This document shows, piece after piece, positions 6,417 to 13,603 of a DNA stretch of 13,603 bases. The stretch comes from Candidatus Kapaibacterium sp. (GTDB taxonomy: Bacteria; Bacteroidota; Ignavibacteria; Kapaibacteriales; UBA2268): contig JAQIDA010000268.1 of assembly GCA_027858275.1 (NCBI GenBank), positions 1-13,603 of the forward strand, given 5' to 3'. Under the pieces are notes generated by a model. It was not told the DNA's origin. It did not search any database and saw only the letters and a list, made by a program, of their open reading frames with translations. A program made the position numbers and the translations under genes. Each line of letters opens with the position of its first letter. The stretch's first letter is position 1.

Positions 6417-6911
6417 TTATTTCCAAAATTTCCACCAAGGTTTAGGCTCGAAAGGTTGAACCTCTTTTTCAATATTCCAAAAAGTTGTATCGAATTCCGC
6501 ATTTAGATAGTCTTTGGTCAAAGTGTGTCCGTATGGATAGAGTCCGTCTTCAAGTCCGTTTTGAAATCTTTTGATTAGCCTGAGTCCGGGTTTGCAAATA
6601 GTGCCGTCCGGAAATTTCACAGAATAATTTATTTCGGATTGAGGATCTTTGTCATTTGTTATCAAGACGGAATTCGGAACGTTTTTCAACAGAGTGATTG
6701 CAATATAGCTCGAGATTGCAAACATTAAGGGCCCAAAATGTTTAGCAAGTCTGCCTTTGGCGATTAGATCCCCGTCTTTTGAGTATCTCTGAAAAAAAAT
6801 ATCCAATCCGATGAAACTCTCGATAGTATAATCCAAAGTGCAGTCTTCTTCTTCAAACGCCTTTACCAGCCAATCTGCTTGAGTTCTGATATCTTCTTTT
6901 AGTGTTCCCAT
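6417..6911 (-). CDS. Conserved-looking cytoplasmic protein of unknown function
   Basis: I cannot name this 164-residue protein. It has no signal peptide or clear membrane segment. An acidic helical N-terminus (KEDIRTQADWLVKAFEEED) leads to a GLDIFFQRY segment, then a central hydrophobic helix (FGPLMFAISSYIAITLL, about 59-75). After that come INYSVKFPDGTICKPGLR, the stretch FQNGLEDGLYPYG (about 116-128), and a tryptophan-rich tail PKPWWKFWK. AGGAAA lies just before the ATG. It begins 18 bases after the stop of the 62-residue gene, so the two are almost certainly co-transcribed. The mixed alpha/beta layout reminded me of small SUKH/immunity-like or DUF proteins, but I cannot support a family assignment. 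Confidence 0.7.
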   Translation of the reverse strand: MGTLKEDIRTQADWLVKAFEEEDCTLDYTIESFIGLDIFFQRYSKDGDLIAKGRLAKHFGPLMFAISSYIAITLLKNVPNSVLITNDKDPQSEINYSVKFPDGTICKPGLRLIKRFQNGLEDGLYPYGHTLTKDYLNAEFDTTFWNIEKEVQPFEPKPWWKFWK

Positions 6912-6929
6912 TTTCCTGTTTTCTGTAAT

Positions 6930-7118
6930 TTAAGTTGTTTGAGATTCTTCATACCAAACGGATATATGCAGAAGAGTTTGTGCAAAACTTCCCCCGCATG
7001 CGGATTGTTTGATTTCTATGATATTTATATCAGGATGCCGGACAAGCCAAGTATTGACTTCTTCTTCTAATCCTGATATCTGTTTAGAACCGCTTTCACC
7101 GAATAATTTCATTTTCAT
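6930..7118 (-). CDS. Small (62-residue) protein of unknown function
   Basis: This short soluble protein starts MKMKLFGESGSK. It has a helix (GLEEEVNTWLVRHP), then alternating strand residues (INIIEIKQSACGG) and a second strand ending HISVWYEE. The helix-strand-strand pattern and near-neutral composition look like a genuine folded mini-protein. An AAAAGG ribosome binding site lies 8 bases before the ATG, one of the clearer ones in the window. It is the first gene of a two-gene unit with 6417-6911 and is divergent from the large activase-like gene. The function is not recognisable. Confidence 0.65.
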   Translation of the reverse strand: MKMKLFGESGSKQISGLEEEVNTWLVRHPDINIIEIKQSACGGSFAQTLLHISVWYEESQTT

Positions 7119-7323
7119 CTGATGCCTTTTGGTATAAGTTTTGAATGTACGAATCGACAGATATCAAAATAAGCAAAAGGCAGGAGTAATAATGTGTTTT
7201 TTTTTATGAGCTAAAATTAAAATATTATTCATAGTTTATGATTGCTTAGATAGGGATTGTGTGCGACGACAGTTTAGAGACACACATTTTCTTGTGCTTA
7301 TATTCAGAAAGTTCGGCAACAAA
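7119..7323. promoter_or_regulatory. Divergent intergenic region before the activase-like gene
   Basis: This 205-base AT-rich region should carry promoters for both directions. It contains a nine-T run and an AGGAG directly before a five-codon open frame (7192-7209). I found no perfect TTTG-N19-TAnnTTTG pair on either strand. A GTG in frame with the large gene occurs at 7261 but lacks family-like sequence after it. Confidence 0.4.
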
Positions 7324-10300
7324 ATGTCAAATAAAATATATAGAACAGGAATCGATATAGGTTCCACAACAATTAAGGCTGTAATTACTAATTCCCTCAA
7401 GGAAATTGTATTTACGGATTACAGGCGCCATATCGGGAAAATCAGCGATGCATTGTTGGACCTGTTGGCTGATGCCGAAAGAAAGATCGGAGACAAAACA
7501 TTGAGCCTTGCCGTAACAGGCAGCGCGGGGATGGGACTTTCCGAAAAATATGATATTCCTTTTGTTCAGGAGCTGATCGCCTCGGCAGAGTTCAGTGTAA
7601 AATCTTATCCTGAAATAAAAACATTGATCGATATCGGCGGGGAAGACTCCAAAATTATTTTCTTCAATGAACATTCCGCTCCGGATATACGCATGAACGG
7701 CACTTGCGCCGGAGGTACGGGATCATTTATTGATCAGATGGCCGATCTCCTGAATATCACATTGCCGGAGCTGAATCAGCTTGCGGGCGAGTATAAAGAG
7801 ATACATCCTATTGCTTCCCGTTGCGGAGTTTTTGCCAAAACAGACGTGCAGAATTTGCTGAGCCGTGAAATTCCGCGAGCGGATGTGGCGGCTTCAATCT
7901 TTCATGCGGTTGCGCTGCAAATAAAAAATTCATTGCTTCGCGGATTCGATGCTTTGCCCAAAGTTGTTTTTTCCGGCGGACCTCTTACATTTTTATCCAA
8001 TTTGCGCTTGGCAGTACTTCGTGTTTTCGAATTCGATGAGTCTGACATATTGCATCTTGATGCACCGGAGCTGTTGCCGGCATCGGGAGCGGGCGTAGTT
8101 GATGACGGCGGGAGACTCGAAACAACAATTGGGAATTTGCGCGACAGGATATTGAATAAAGGCAAGAAATTGGTGTCGAAGGACCAACCGATTGATCCTT
8201 TGTTTGCCAACAAGGTCGAAGCTGACGCGTGGATGAAACAAAAACATTCAGTAAAAGCTGAGAGAATTGATCTGAAGGAATTGCACAACAGGAGCAGTTA
8301 TCTCGGTGTTGACTCAGGCTCAACTACTACAAAAATTGTTCTTATGGATGAGCAGGGGCGCATTGCTTATACATTCTACGGAAACAACGGCAGTGACCCG
8401 ATCGGAACTGTCAAAAACGGACTTTCCGAATTGCGAGACAGATGTTTTGCCGGGAAAATTAAGCTCAATATAATAAAAAGCGCGGTGACCGGCTACGGCG
8501 AAGATTTGATTAAATCCGCTTATGATATGGATTACGGTATTGTCGAAACAATTGCTCACTACAGTGCCGCCAAAGTTTTTGATAAAGATGTCAGCTTCAT
8601 CCTTGATATAGGCGGGCAGGACATGAAAGCTATATTTGTCAAAGACGGGATTATCAAAAACATTGAAATCAACGAAGCATGTTCATCGGGCTGCGGTTCG
8701 TTTATAGAAACTTTTGCGAATTCAATGAATTATCCTGTTGAAAAATTTGCTGAAATCGCCTGTGAATCATCAGATCCTTGCGATCTCGGCACACGCTGCA
8801 CAGTGTTTATGAATTCGAAAGTCAAGCAATCTTTCCGAGAGGGTTCGGGTGTTGATGATATCTCGGCAGGTTTGGCGTATTCTGTGATTAACAATTGTCT
8901 GCACAAAGTATTAAAAATATTTGATAAATCCATACTCGGAGATCATATTGTCGTCCAAGGCGGTACGTTTAAAAACCCTGCTGTTCATCGTGCGTTCGAA
9001 AAAGTTCTCGGCACTGAAGAAGTATTATGCCCGGATATTTCTGAATTAATGGGTGCTTATGGTTCAGCTTTGACAGCTCGTGAGTTCGGCAAACAGGGCA
9101 AACCGTCTGAAGGTAAGATGCGAAATGTGGAATCAATTGACGATATCGGTCATTACAAAGTGAAATATATTCACTGCAAGGGCTGCGAAAATCTCTGCAC
9201 TGTCAGTAAGCTTGTTTTTGAAAACGGCAATTCATTCTTTACAGGAAATCGTTGCGAAAACATTTTTACAAACAACGGCGAAAAAGTAGAAAAGGGCTTC
9301 AATATGCCCGAATATAAATATAATCTCTTATTTGACAGAGCTGTAAAACCTAAGGGCAAACCCTTGCTCAGATTGGGTGTTCCGCGGGCTCTGAATATAT
9401 ATGAGGATTTCCCGTTTTGGGCAAAATTATTCACCGAATCCGGAATTGAAATTGTCCTTTCGGGCAGATCGAACGCTGAACTTTGTGACAAAGGCGCCGG
9501 AACAGTCATGTCAGACAATATCTGCTTTCCCGCAAAATTGGCTCACGGCCATATTTTTGATTTAATTGAACGTGGAATTGACAGGATATTCTATCCTATG
9601 GTGACTTTTGCAAAGGATGAATATGATGATGTGAACAATTGTTTTAACTGTCCGGTTGTGACGGGTTACCCTGATGTGATCCGAAGCTCGATAGATCCGG
9701 TTCATAAGTACGGAGTTGAATTCGATTCACCTAATTTTACTTTCAAAGATGAAAAATTATTGCGTCGCAATTGCAAGGATTATCTCTTGTCACTCGGCGT
9801 TCCCAAAAAGAAAATTAATAAAGCGATTGACGCGGCTATTGCGGCACAGAACGAATTCAAAAGAGCAATTTTGGCCAAAGGCGACGAAGTATTAACTGCT
9901 GCCGAAAAAGAAGGCAGAAAAATTCTGTTGTTTGCCGGGAGACCTTATCATATCGATCCTTTGGTGCATCACGGTTTGCCGGGTATCAGCACTGAATTCG
10001 GTGTGGACGTACTGACAGAAGACTCCATGCCATTTGACAAACACGACAGTTTGTTCGACAGTGCCGTATTGACTCAGTGGGCATATCCGAACAGATTGTA
10101 TAAATCCGCAAAACAATCCGCACGGCGCAAAAGTACGGAGTTTGTTCAATTAAACAATTTTGGCTGCGGTCCGGACTCAATCGCGATAGATGAGTTAAAA
10201 GAAATATTAGAATCATATAACAGAAATTTCAATTTGCTTCGTATCGACGAACATTCAAGTACGGGATCGTTGAAATTGAGAATTCGCTCATTAATCGAAT

Positions 10301-11700
10301 CTCTGAAATTGAAAGACGAGGACGATCCTGAATTATGTAAATATCAGGGGCGAACGACAACAAAAGTATTTGAAAAAGGCGACAAAGGGATGACGATTCT
10401 CGCACCGTTTTTCTCTCCATTCCATTCGGGCTACTTATCCGCTCCTTTCACTGAGATGGGCTACAATGTAGAAACATTGCCTCAGTCAGACAATTTGACT
10501 ATCGAGACAGGCTTGAAATATGTTAATAATGAAATTTGCTATCCGGCGATCCTCACGATCGGGGATTTGATAAAAGCTCTGAAATCCGGGAAATACGATC
10601 TTGAAAATACTGCCGTAATGTTAAGTCAATCCGGCGGGCAGTGCCGAGCTTCAAACTATGTATCATTGCTCAAAAAAGCACTTGTAAAAAACGGTTATAA
10701 AGATATTCCGGTTGTCGGTTTGTCAATTACCGGTGGAAATATGAATGAACAGCCCGGTTTTATTATGGATAAAGGGAAATTCATAAAATCCGGTGTTTTA
10801 GGAATTATGTACGGCGATTGTTTGCAGGATATGTATTATTCAACAGCCCCGCGTGAAATTAACAAAGGCGACAGCGCCGCTCTTGTCAGCAAGTATGACC
10901 ATGCGGTTATTAAGAGTATCGGCAAAGGTGACACAAAAAAAATAATTGAGATTCTTACAGAGGCTGTCCGAGAATTTAACGCTGTTGAAGTTGAGGAAAA
11001 AGAGCTGCCCGTTGTCGGAGTTGTCGGTGAAATTTATGTAAAATATAACCCTGTCGGCAATAGAGGTTTAGTAAATGAACTGGTAAATTCGGGAGTGGAA
11101 GTAGTGATGTCTCCTTTGATCGGGATGTTTTCGCAATGGTTTGTTAATGCTGAATTGAAAAAAGGATTACATCTTGAACGTAATTTGGCATCAAGAATTA
11201 TGGCAAAAGGTTTTGAGAAAATATTCAATAATGTTGGGGAAAAATTTGAAAATGCTATGAAAGTGTTTCGATATTACCGTTCGCGACACAACATACACGA
11301 GATTGCCGCAAATGCCGAAAAAGTAATGGATATGTCAGATCATTATTACGGTGAAGGTTGGCTGATTGCCGGTGAGGCTATAGCATTTGCCGAAGAAGGT
11401 ATCAAAGATGTTCTCTGTGTGCAACCCTTCGGATGTATTGCGAATCATATTGTGGCTCGCGGTATAGAGCGCAATTTGAAAAAACATAAACCTGAATTAA
11501 ACATGCTGTTTCTTGATATTGACCCAGGAGTCAGCGAAGTGAATTTGCATAACAGAATGCACTTGCTTGTGAAAAATGCCAAAGAAAATATCAACGGTAA
11601 CGGTATTCGAGGCTCGCATATAAATTTGGAGCAAAAAAAATCTCAAACGACTGAAGTCATTGACGAGAAGGAGCCTGAGCCTGTAAAAATTCCTGATTAA
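7324..11700 (+). CDS. 2-hydroxyacyl-CoA dehydratase activase-type protein with tandem ATPase domains
   Basis: This 1458-residue cytoplasmic protein joins several modules. Two BcrAD/BadFG-type ASKHA ATPase domains come first (about 7-280 and 326-600), each with a phosphate loop: GIDIGSTT at 9-16 and GVDSGSTT at 328-335. Each also has the cysteine pair that holds the [4Fe-4S] cluster in activator HgdC: C128 (TCAGGTGSF) with C167 (SRCGVF), and C453 with C492. Next comes a CX2CX3C cluster (C618, C621, C625) with C644, then a DUF2229-like region (C734, C773, C776). The C-terminal half (about 950-1430) has conserved-looking cysteines C948, C1072, C1107 and C1371 (QPFGC). HgdC-type proteins use ATP hydrolysis to push electrons to very low potential. 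This family is expected to couple that to a fused Fe-S reductase-like part; its substrate is unknown. I chose ATG 7324 because family homology begins directly after it. The last ~25 residues are a charged, probably disordered tail. Confidence 0.88.
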   Translation: MSNKIYRTGIDIGSTTIKAVITNSLKEIVFTDYRRHIGKISDALLDLLADAERKIGDKTLSLAVTGSAGMGLSEKYDIPFVQELIASAEFSVKSYPEIKTLIDIGGEDSKIIFFNEHSAPDIRMNGTCAGGTGSFIDQMADLLNITLPELNQLAGEYKEIHPIASRCGVFAKTDVQNLLSREIPRADVAASIFHAVALQIKNSLLRGFDALPKVVFSGGPLTFLSNLRLAVLRVFEFDESDILHLDAPELLPASGAGVVDDGGRLETTIGNLRDRILNKGKKLVSKDQPIDPLFANKVEADAWMKQKHSVKAERIDLKELHNRSSYLGVDSGSTTTKIVLMDEQGRIAYTFYGNNGSDPIGTVKNGLSELRDRCFAGKIKLNIIKSAVTGYGEDLIKSAYDMDYGIVETIAHYSAAKVFDKDVSFILDIGGQDMKAIFVKDGIIKNIEINEACSSGCGSFIETFANSMNYPVEKFAEIACESSDPCDLGTRCTVFMNSKVKQSFREGSGVDDISAGLAYSVINNCLHKVLKIFDKSILGDHIVVQGGTFKNPAVHRAFEKVLGTEEVLCPDISELMGAYGSALTAREFGKQGKPSEGKMRNVESIDDIGHYKVKYIHCKGCENLCTVSKLVFENGNSFFTGNRCENIFTNNGEKVEKGFNMPEYKYNLLFDRAVKPKGKPLLRLGVPRALNIYEDFPFWAKLFTESGIEIVLSGRSNAELCDKGAGTVMSDNICFPAKLAHGHIFDLIERGIDRIFYPMVTFAKDEYDDVNNCFNCPVVTGYPDVIRSSIDPVHKYGVEFDSPNFTFKDEKLLRRNCKDYLLSLGVPKKKINKAIDAAIAAQNEFKRAILAKGDEVLTAAEKEGRKILLFAGRPYHIDPLVHHGLPGISTEFGVDVLTEDSMPFDKHDSLFDSAVLTQWAYPNRLYKSAKQSARRKSTEFVQLNNFGCGPDSIAIDELKEILESYNRNFNLLRIDEHSSTGSLKLRIRSLIESLKLKDEDDPELCKYQGRTTTKVFEKGDKGMTILAPFFSPFHSGYLSAPFTEMGYNVETLPQSDNLTIETGLKYVNNEICYPAILTIGDLIKALKSGKYDLENTAVMLSQSGGQCRASNYVSLLKKALVKNGYKDIPVVGLSITGGNMNEQPGFIMDKGKFIKSGVLGIMYGDCLQDMYYSTAPREINKGDSAALVSKYDHAVIKSIGKGDTKKIIEILTEAVREFNAVEVEEKELPVVGVVGEIYVKYNPVGNRGLVNELVNSGVEVVMSPLIGMFSQWFVNAELKKGLHLERNLASRIMAKGFEKIFNNVGEKFENAMKVFRYYRSRHNIHEIAANAEKVMDMSDHYYGEGWLIAGEAIAFAEEGIKDVLCVQPFGCIANHIVARGIERNLKKHKPELNMLFLDIDPGVSEVNLHNRMHLLVKNAKENINGNGIRGSHINLEQKKSQTTEVIDEKEPEPVKIPD

Positions 11701-11827
11701 AACGCTGCATCAGAAATTTTTTCAATAGAAGAATACATAATGAGTATATTCAGCGGCTTGAAAAAGTCGCTAAATATTCTAATGTTTAAGAAGACAATAA
11801 TAATTCTGTCAATATGAGATAAATACT
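11701..11827 (+). other. Intergenic gap with hairpin and micro-ORF
   Basis: The 127 bases between the activase-like gene and the peptidase gene hold an imperfect hairpin (11743-11780) and a 25-codon open frame (11740-11817). A loose promoter-like pair is also present: TTG at 11758, then 19 bases, then TAATGTTT at 11780-11787, which would suit the peptidase gene. Confidence 0.4.
11743..11780 (+). terminator. Possible terminator hairpin after the activase-like gene
   Basis: A 17-position stem (two mismatches, one G-T pair) closes a GAAA tetraloop at 11760-11763. The core is AGCGGCTT/AAGTCGCT. Only a modest T-rich stretch follows, so termination strength is uncertain. It coincides with the micro-ORF at 11740-11817. 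Confidence 0.4.
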
Positions 11828-13603
11828 ATGAAACAATTTCTAATTTTTTGCTTTATGCTTTTTGTGGCAACACAAATCAATATCAGCGCTCAGTCTTACT
11901 CCCAATCCGAGCTTCCTGACATTCTTCGGGCGGATTACGACTCGCGAATTGAGTTCAAGGATAACCTGAATATAACTTGTTCGCGTGCCGGCAAAGGCAT
12001 TAAAATCCTAGCTGACGATGCAAGCAATATTATCAGACGCCCTTATGATGTCCTGTCTTACGATCTGAATATGGATTGGACCGGACCGTTGACAGCGACG
12101 GATGTAGATTCAAACAACAGATTTTATTTCGGCAGAAATTTAATAACCGTTCGTATTGACTCGGCTGATTTAACAGAAATTGAATTTGATGCTGTTTATA
12201 TCGAAATTCAAAAAGTAGAAGTTAACGATATTTTGCTTGATGAAACTCCTGCAGTAATAGATCAAATAGTTACAATTCCTTTGCCTGAGAACACATTGTC
12301 CGGCGATATTGTAAAAATTAAAATTTCGTACAAACATATAGGAACAGAAAACACAGGGTTTTTCCTTTATAAAGAGGGAAGCGTCAATGAATATTTCGAA
12401 ACCGGTGACAGCTCTATAGTGGAAGCAAGACTTGCCTATACAATGAGCGAACCTATGAACGCTCGAAAATGGATGCCCTGTAATGACGCTTCATATGACA
12501 AAGCGAAGGCTTCAATCAGCGTTATGGTTCCGAAAGAGTTCAACGTTGCTTCAAACGGATTGCTTCAAGACATTATTCACTTTGATGATGACAATGACAT
12601 TTACGTTTGGTCAGACACAACACAGATTGCTACATACTTAATGTCCGCAAACGCTTCAAAATTCGCTGAGCATACAGAATATTATCATCGAGTTTCAAAT
12701 CCGGAAGACTCTATCCCTGTGTCATATTATATGTGGGAAAATGATTATCAAGATACAACAGAAGACGAAAGCAGCTATGATGCTGAATTCGCGTATCGTA
12801 ACACAGTCAGAATGATGGAGTTCTTCTCGGAAAAATATGTAGAGTACCCATTCAACAAATACGGACATGTAACAGTTCAGCCTTTCGATTACGGCGGGAT
12901 GGAGCATCAGACTTTAACAACTTTGATACGTTCGGTAATCAGGAAAAGACACCCCGATCAGAGTTGGTCTCGAGACTGGAATAATCAGATGATTATCGCT
13001 CATGAATTGGCTCATCAATGGTTGGGAGACTATATCACAGCCGCCACTTGGAATGACTTATGGATTAACGAAGGCGGAGCCGTTTACAGCGAAGTTCTCT
13101 GGGTAGGCAATGATTATGGCGAAACCGGATATAACAACCATCTGGCCGGCAAATGGCGCGGGTATATGTACAATTGGAAGGGTGAAAACGTCGGGCTTCA
13201 AAGACATGCCATATATGACGCCCCTTACAACAACCTTTTCGATTACGGAATTACATATTGCAAAGCAGGCTGGGTTTATCACATGCTTAGTTCGATGCTC
13301 GGTGAGGAGCAATTTTTGACAACTCTGCGCGGCCTGATGGAAGCATATAAATATCAAAGTTTGGAAACATATCAATTCCGTGATTATTTTAAATCGCAGA
13401 ACCCGGATCCTTTCATTGACTTCGATACTTTTTTCGATCAGTGGATATTTAATGCAGGACATCCGGTTTATGAACTTAGCGGTAACTCACAATGGCACGA
13501 AGGAAGCCGTTGGGTTATGACTTTGAACGTAAATCAAGTGCAAGAAGCCGCCGGCAAAGTTTTGGAAGTCTATCAAGTACCTTTGACTATTAATTTCTAT
13601 CAC
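11828..13603 (+). CDS. Secreted M1-family metallopeptidase, C-terminus beyond window
   Basis: The frame is open from ATG 11828 to the window end (592 complete codons). A signal peptide MKQFLIFCFMLF...ISAQ (cleavage near residue 22) predicts export. The N-terminal beta domain is followed by the substrate-pocket-like stretch EPMNARKWMPCNDA. Next is GGMEH at 356-360, in the place of the GXMEN exopeptidase motif. The zinc site is HELAH at 392-396 with E415 eighteen residues on (WINEGGA). A TYCKAG segment places the catalytic tyrosine at Y477. M1 enzymes remove N-terminal residues from peptides. The missing part probably includes the C-terminal helical or sorting domain; whether it carries a T9SS tail cannot be seen. 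Asn-to-His in the GXMEN site is, from memory, common in secreted bacterial M1 relatives. It follows the activase-like gene by 127 bases. Confidence 0.93.
   Translation, partial: MKQFLIFCFMLFVATQINISAQSYSQSELPDILRADYDSRIEFKDNLNITCSRAGKGIKILADDASNIIRRPYDVLSYDLNMDWTGPLTATDVDSNNRFYFGRNLITVRIDSADLTEIEFDAVYIEIQKVEVNDILLDETPAVIDQIVTIPLPENTLSGDIVKIKISYKHIGTENTGFFLYKEGSVNEYFETGDSSIVEARLAYTMSEPMNARKWMPCNDASYDKAKASISVMVPKEFNVASNGLLQDIIHFDDDNDIYVWSDTTQIATYLMSANASKFAEHTEYYHRVSNPEDSIPVSYYMWENDYQDTTEDESSYDAEFAYRNTVRMMEFFSEKYVEYPFNKYGHVTVQPFDYGGMEHQTLTTLIRSVIRKRHPDQSWSRDWNNQMIIAHELAHQWLGDYITAATWNDLWINEGGAVYSEVLWVGNDYGETGYNNHLAGKWRGYMYNWKGENVGLQRHAIYDAPYNNLFDYGITYCKAGWVYHMLSSMLGEEQFLTTLRGLMEAYKYQSLETYQFRDYFKSQNPDPFIDFDTFFDQWIFNAGHPVYELSGNSQWHEGSRWVMTLNVNQVQEAAGKVLEVYQVPLTINFYH

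Noticed and set aside
7261..7323. GTG start adding 21 residues to the activase-like protein
   Set aside because: The added residues are not family-like and no ribosome binding site precedes the GTG. The ATG at 7324 starts directly before the first ATPase domain.
7902..8323. Several antisense frames of 84-128 codons under the activase-like gene
   Set aside because: All overlap conserved domain sequence on the plus strand, have no plausible protein features and no start signals.
10381..10405. REP-like string AAAGGGATGACGATTCTCGC resembling the copy at 8-30
   Set aside because: It encodes KGMTI within a conserved-looking stretch of the activase-like protein and has no pairing left arm, so chance plus coding constraint explains it.

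Overview
The window looks like a piece of chromosome from a Gram-negative bacterium of the Bacteroidota/Chlorobiota (FCB) group, probably anaerobic or facultative. Four signs point there. A secreted protein ends in a type IX secretion (Por) sorting domain. A GWxTD-type protein is present. The one clear promoter has the TTTG-N19-TAnnTTTG shape known from Bacteroidota. Several starts have weak or no Shine-Dalgarno sequence. The MurA sequence feels closer to Ignavibacteria/Kapabacteria-like lineages than to classic Bacteroidales, but this is an impression from memory and not a search result.

Layout. Positions 1-730 hold a small mobile unit: an IS200-like/REP-associated tyrosine transposase (173-634, minus) enclosed by short hairpin repeats that face outward on both sides. 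MurA (764-2026, minus) follows with a well-formed promoter, then a secreted protein of unknown function (2176-2844, minus). Divergent to these is a secreted GWxTD-domain protein (3042-4349, plus). Convergent with that is a minus-strand block: a DUF374-type lysophospholipid acyltransferase-like protein (4391-4984), a T9SS-exported Asp-box beta-propeller protein (5059-6363), and two small unknown genes 18 bases apart (6417-6911 and 6930-7118). The rest is plus strand: a 1458-residue 2-hydroxyacyl-CoA dehydratase activase-type protein (7324-11700), then a secreted M1 metallopeptidase cut off by the window end (11828 onward).

How the genes fit together. No single pathway joins them. Most act at the cell envelope (MurA in peptidoglycan, the acyltransferase-like protein in lipid or LPS metabolism, and four proteins with signal peptides). 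The exception is the giant activase-like protein. It carries two ASKHA ATPase domains, each with the cysteine pair that ligates the [4Fe-4S] cluster in HgdC-type activators, followed by a cysteine-rich region likely to hold further Fe-S chemistry. It belongs to a widespread but functionally unassigned family and is the most interesting enzyme here. The most interesting nucleic-acid structure is the repeat/transposase unit, where three hairpin copies differ by paired, structure-preserving changes. I saw no CRISPR array, tRNA, rRNA or obvious phage-defence system.
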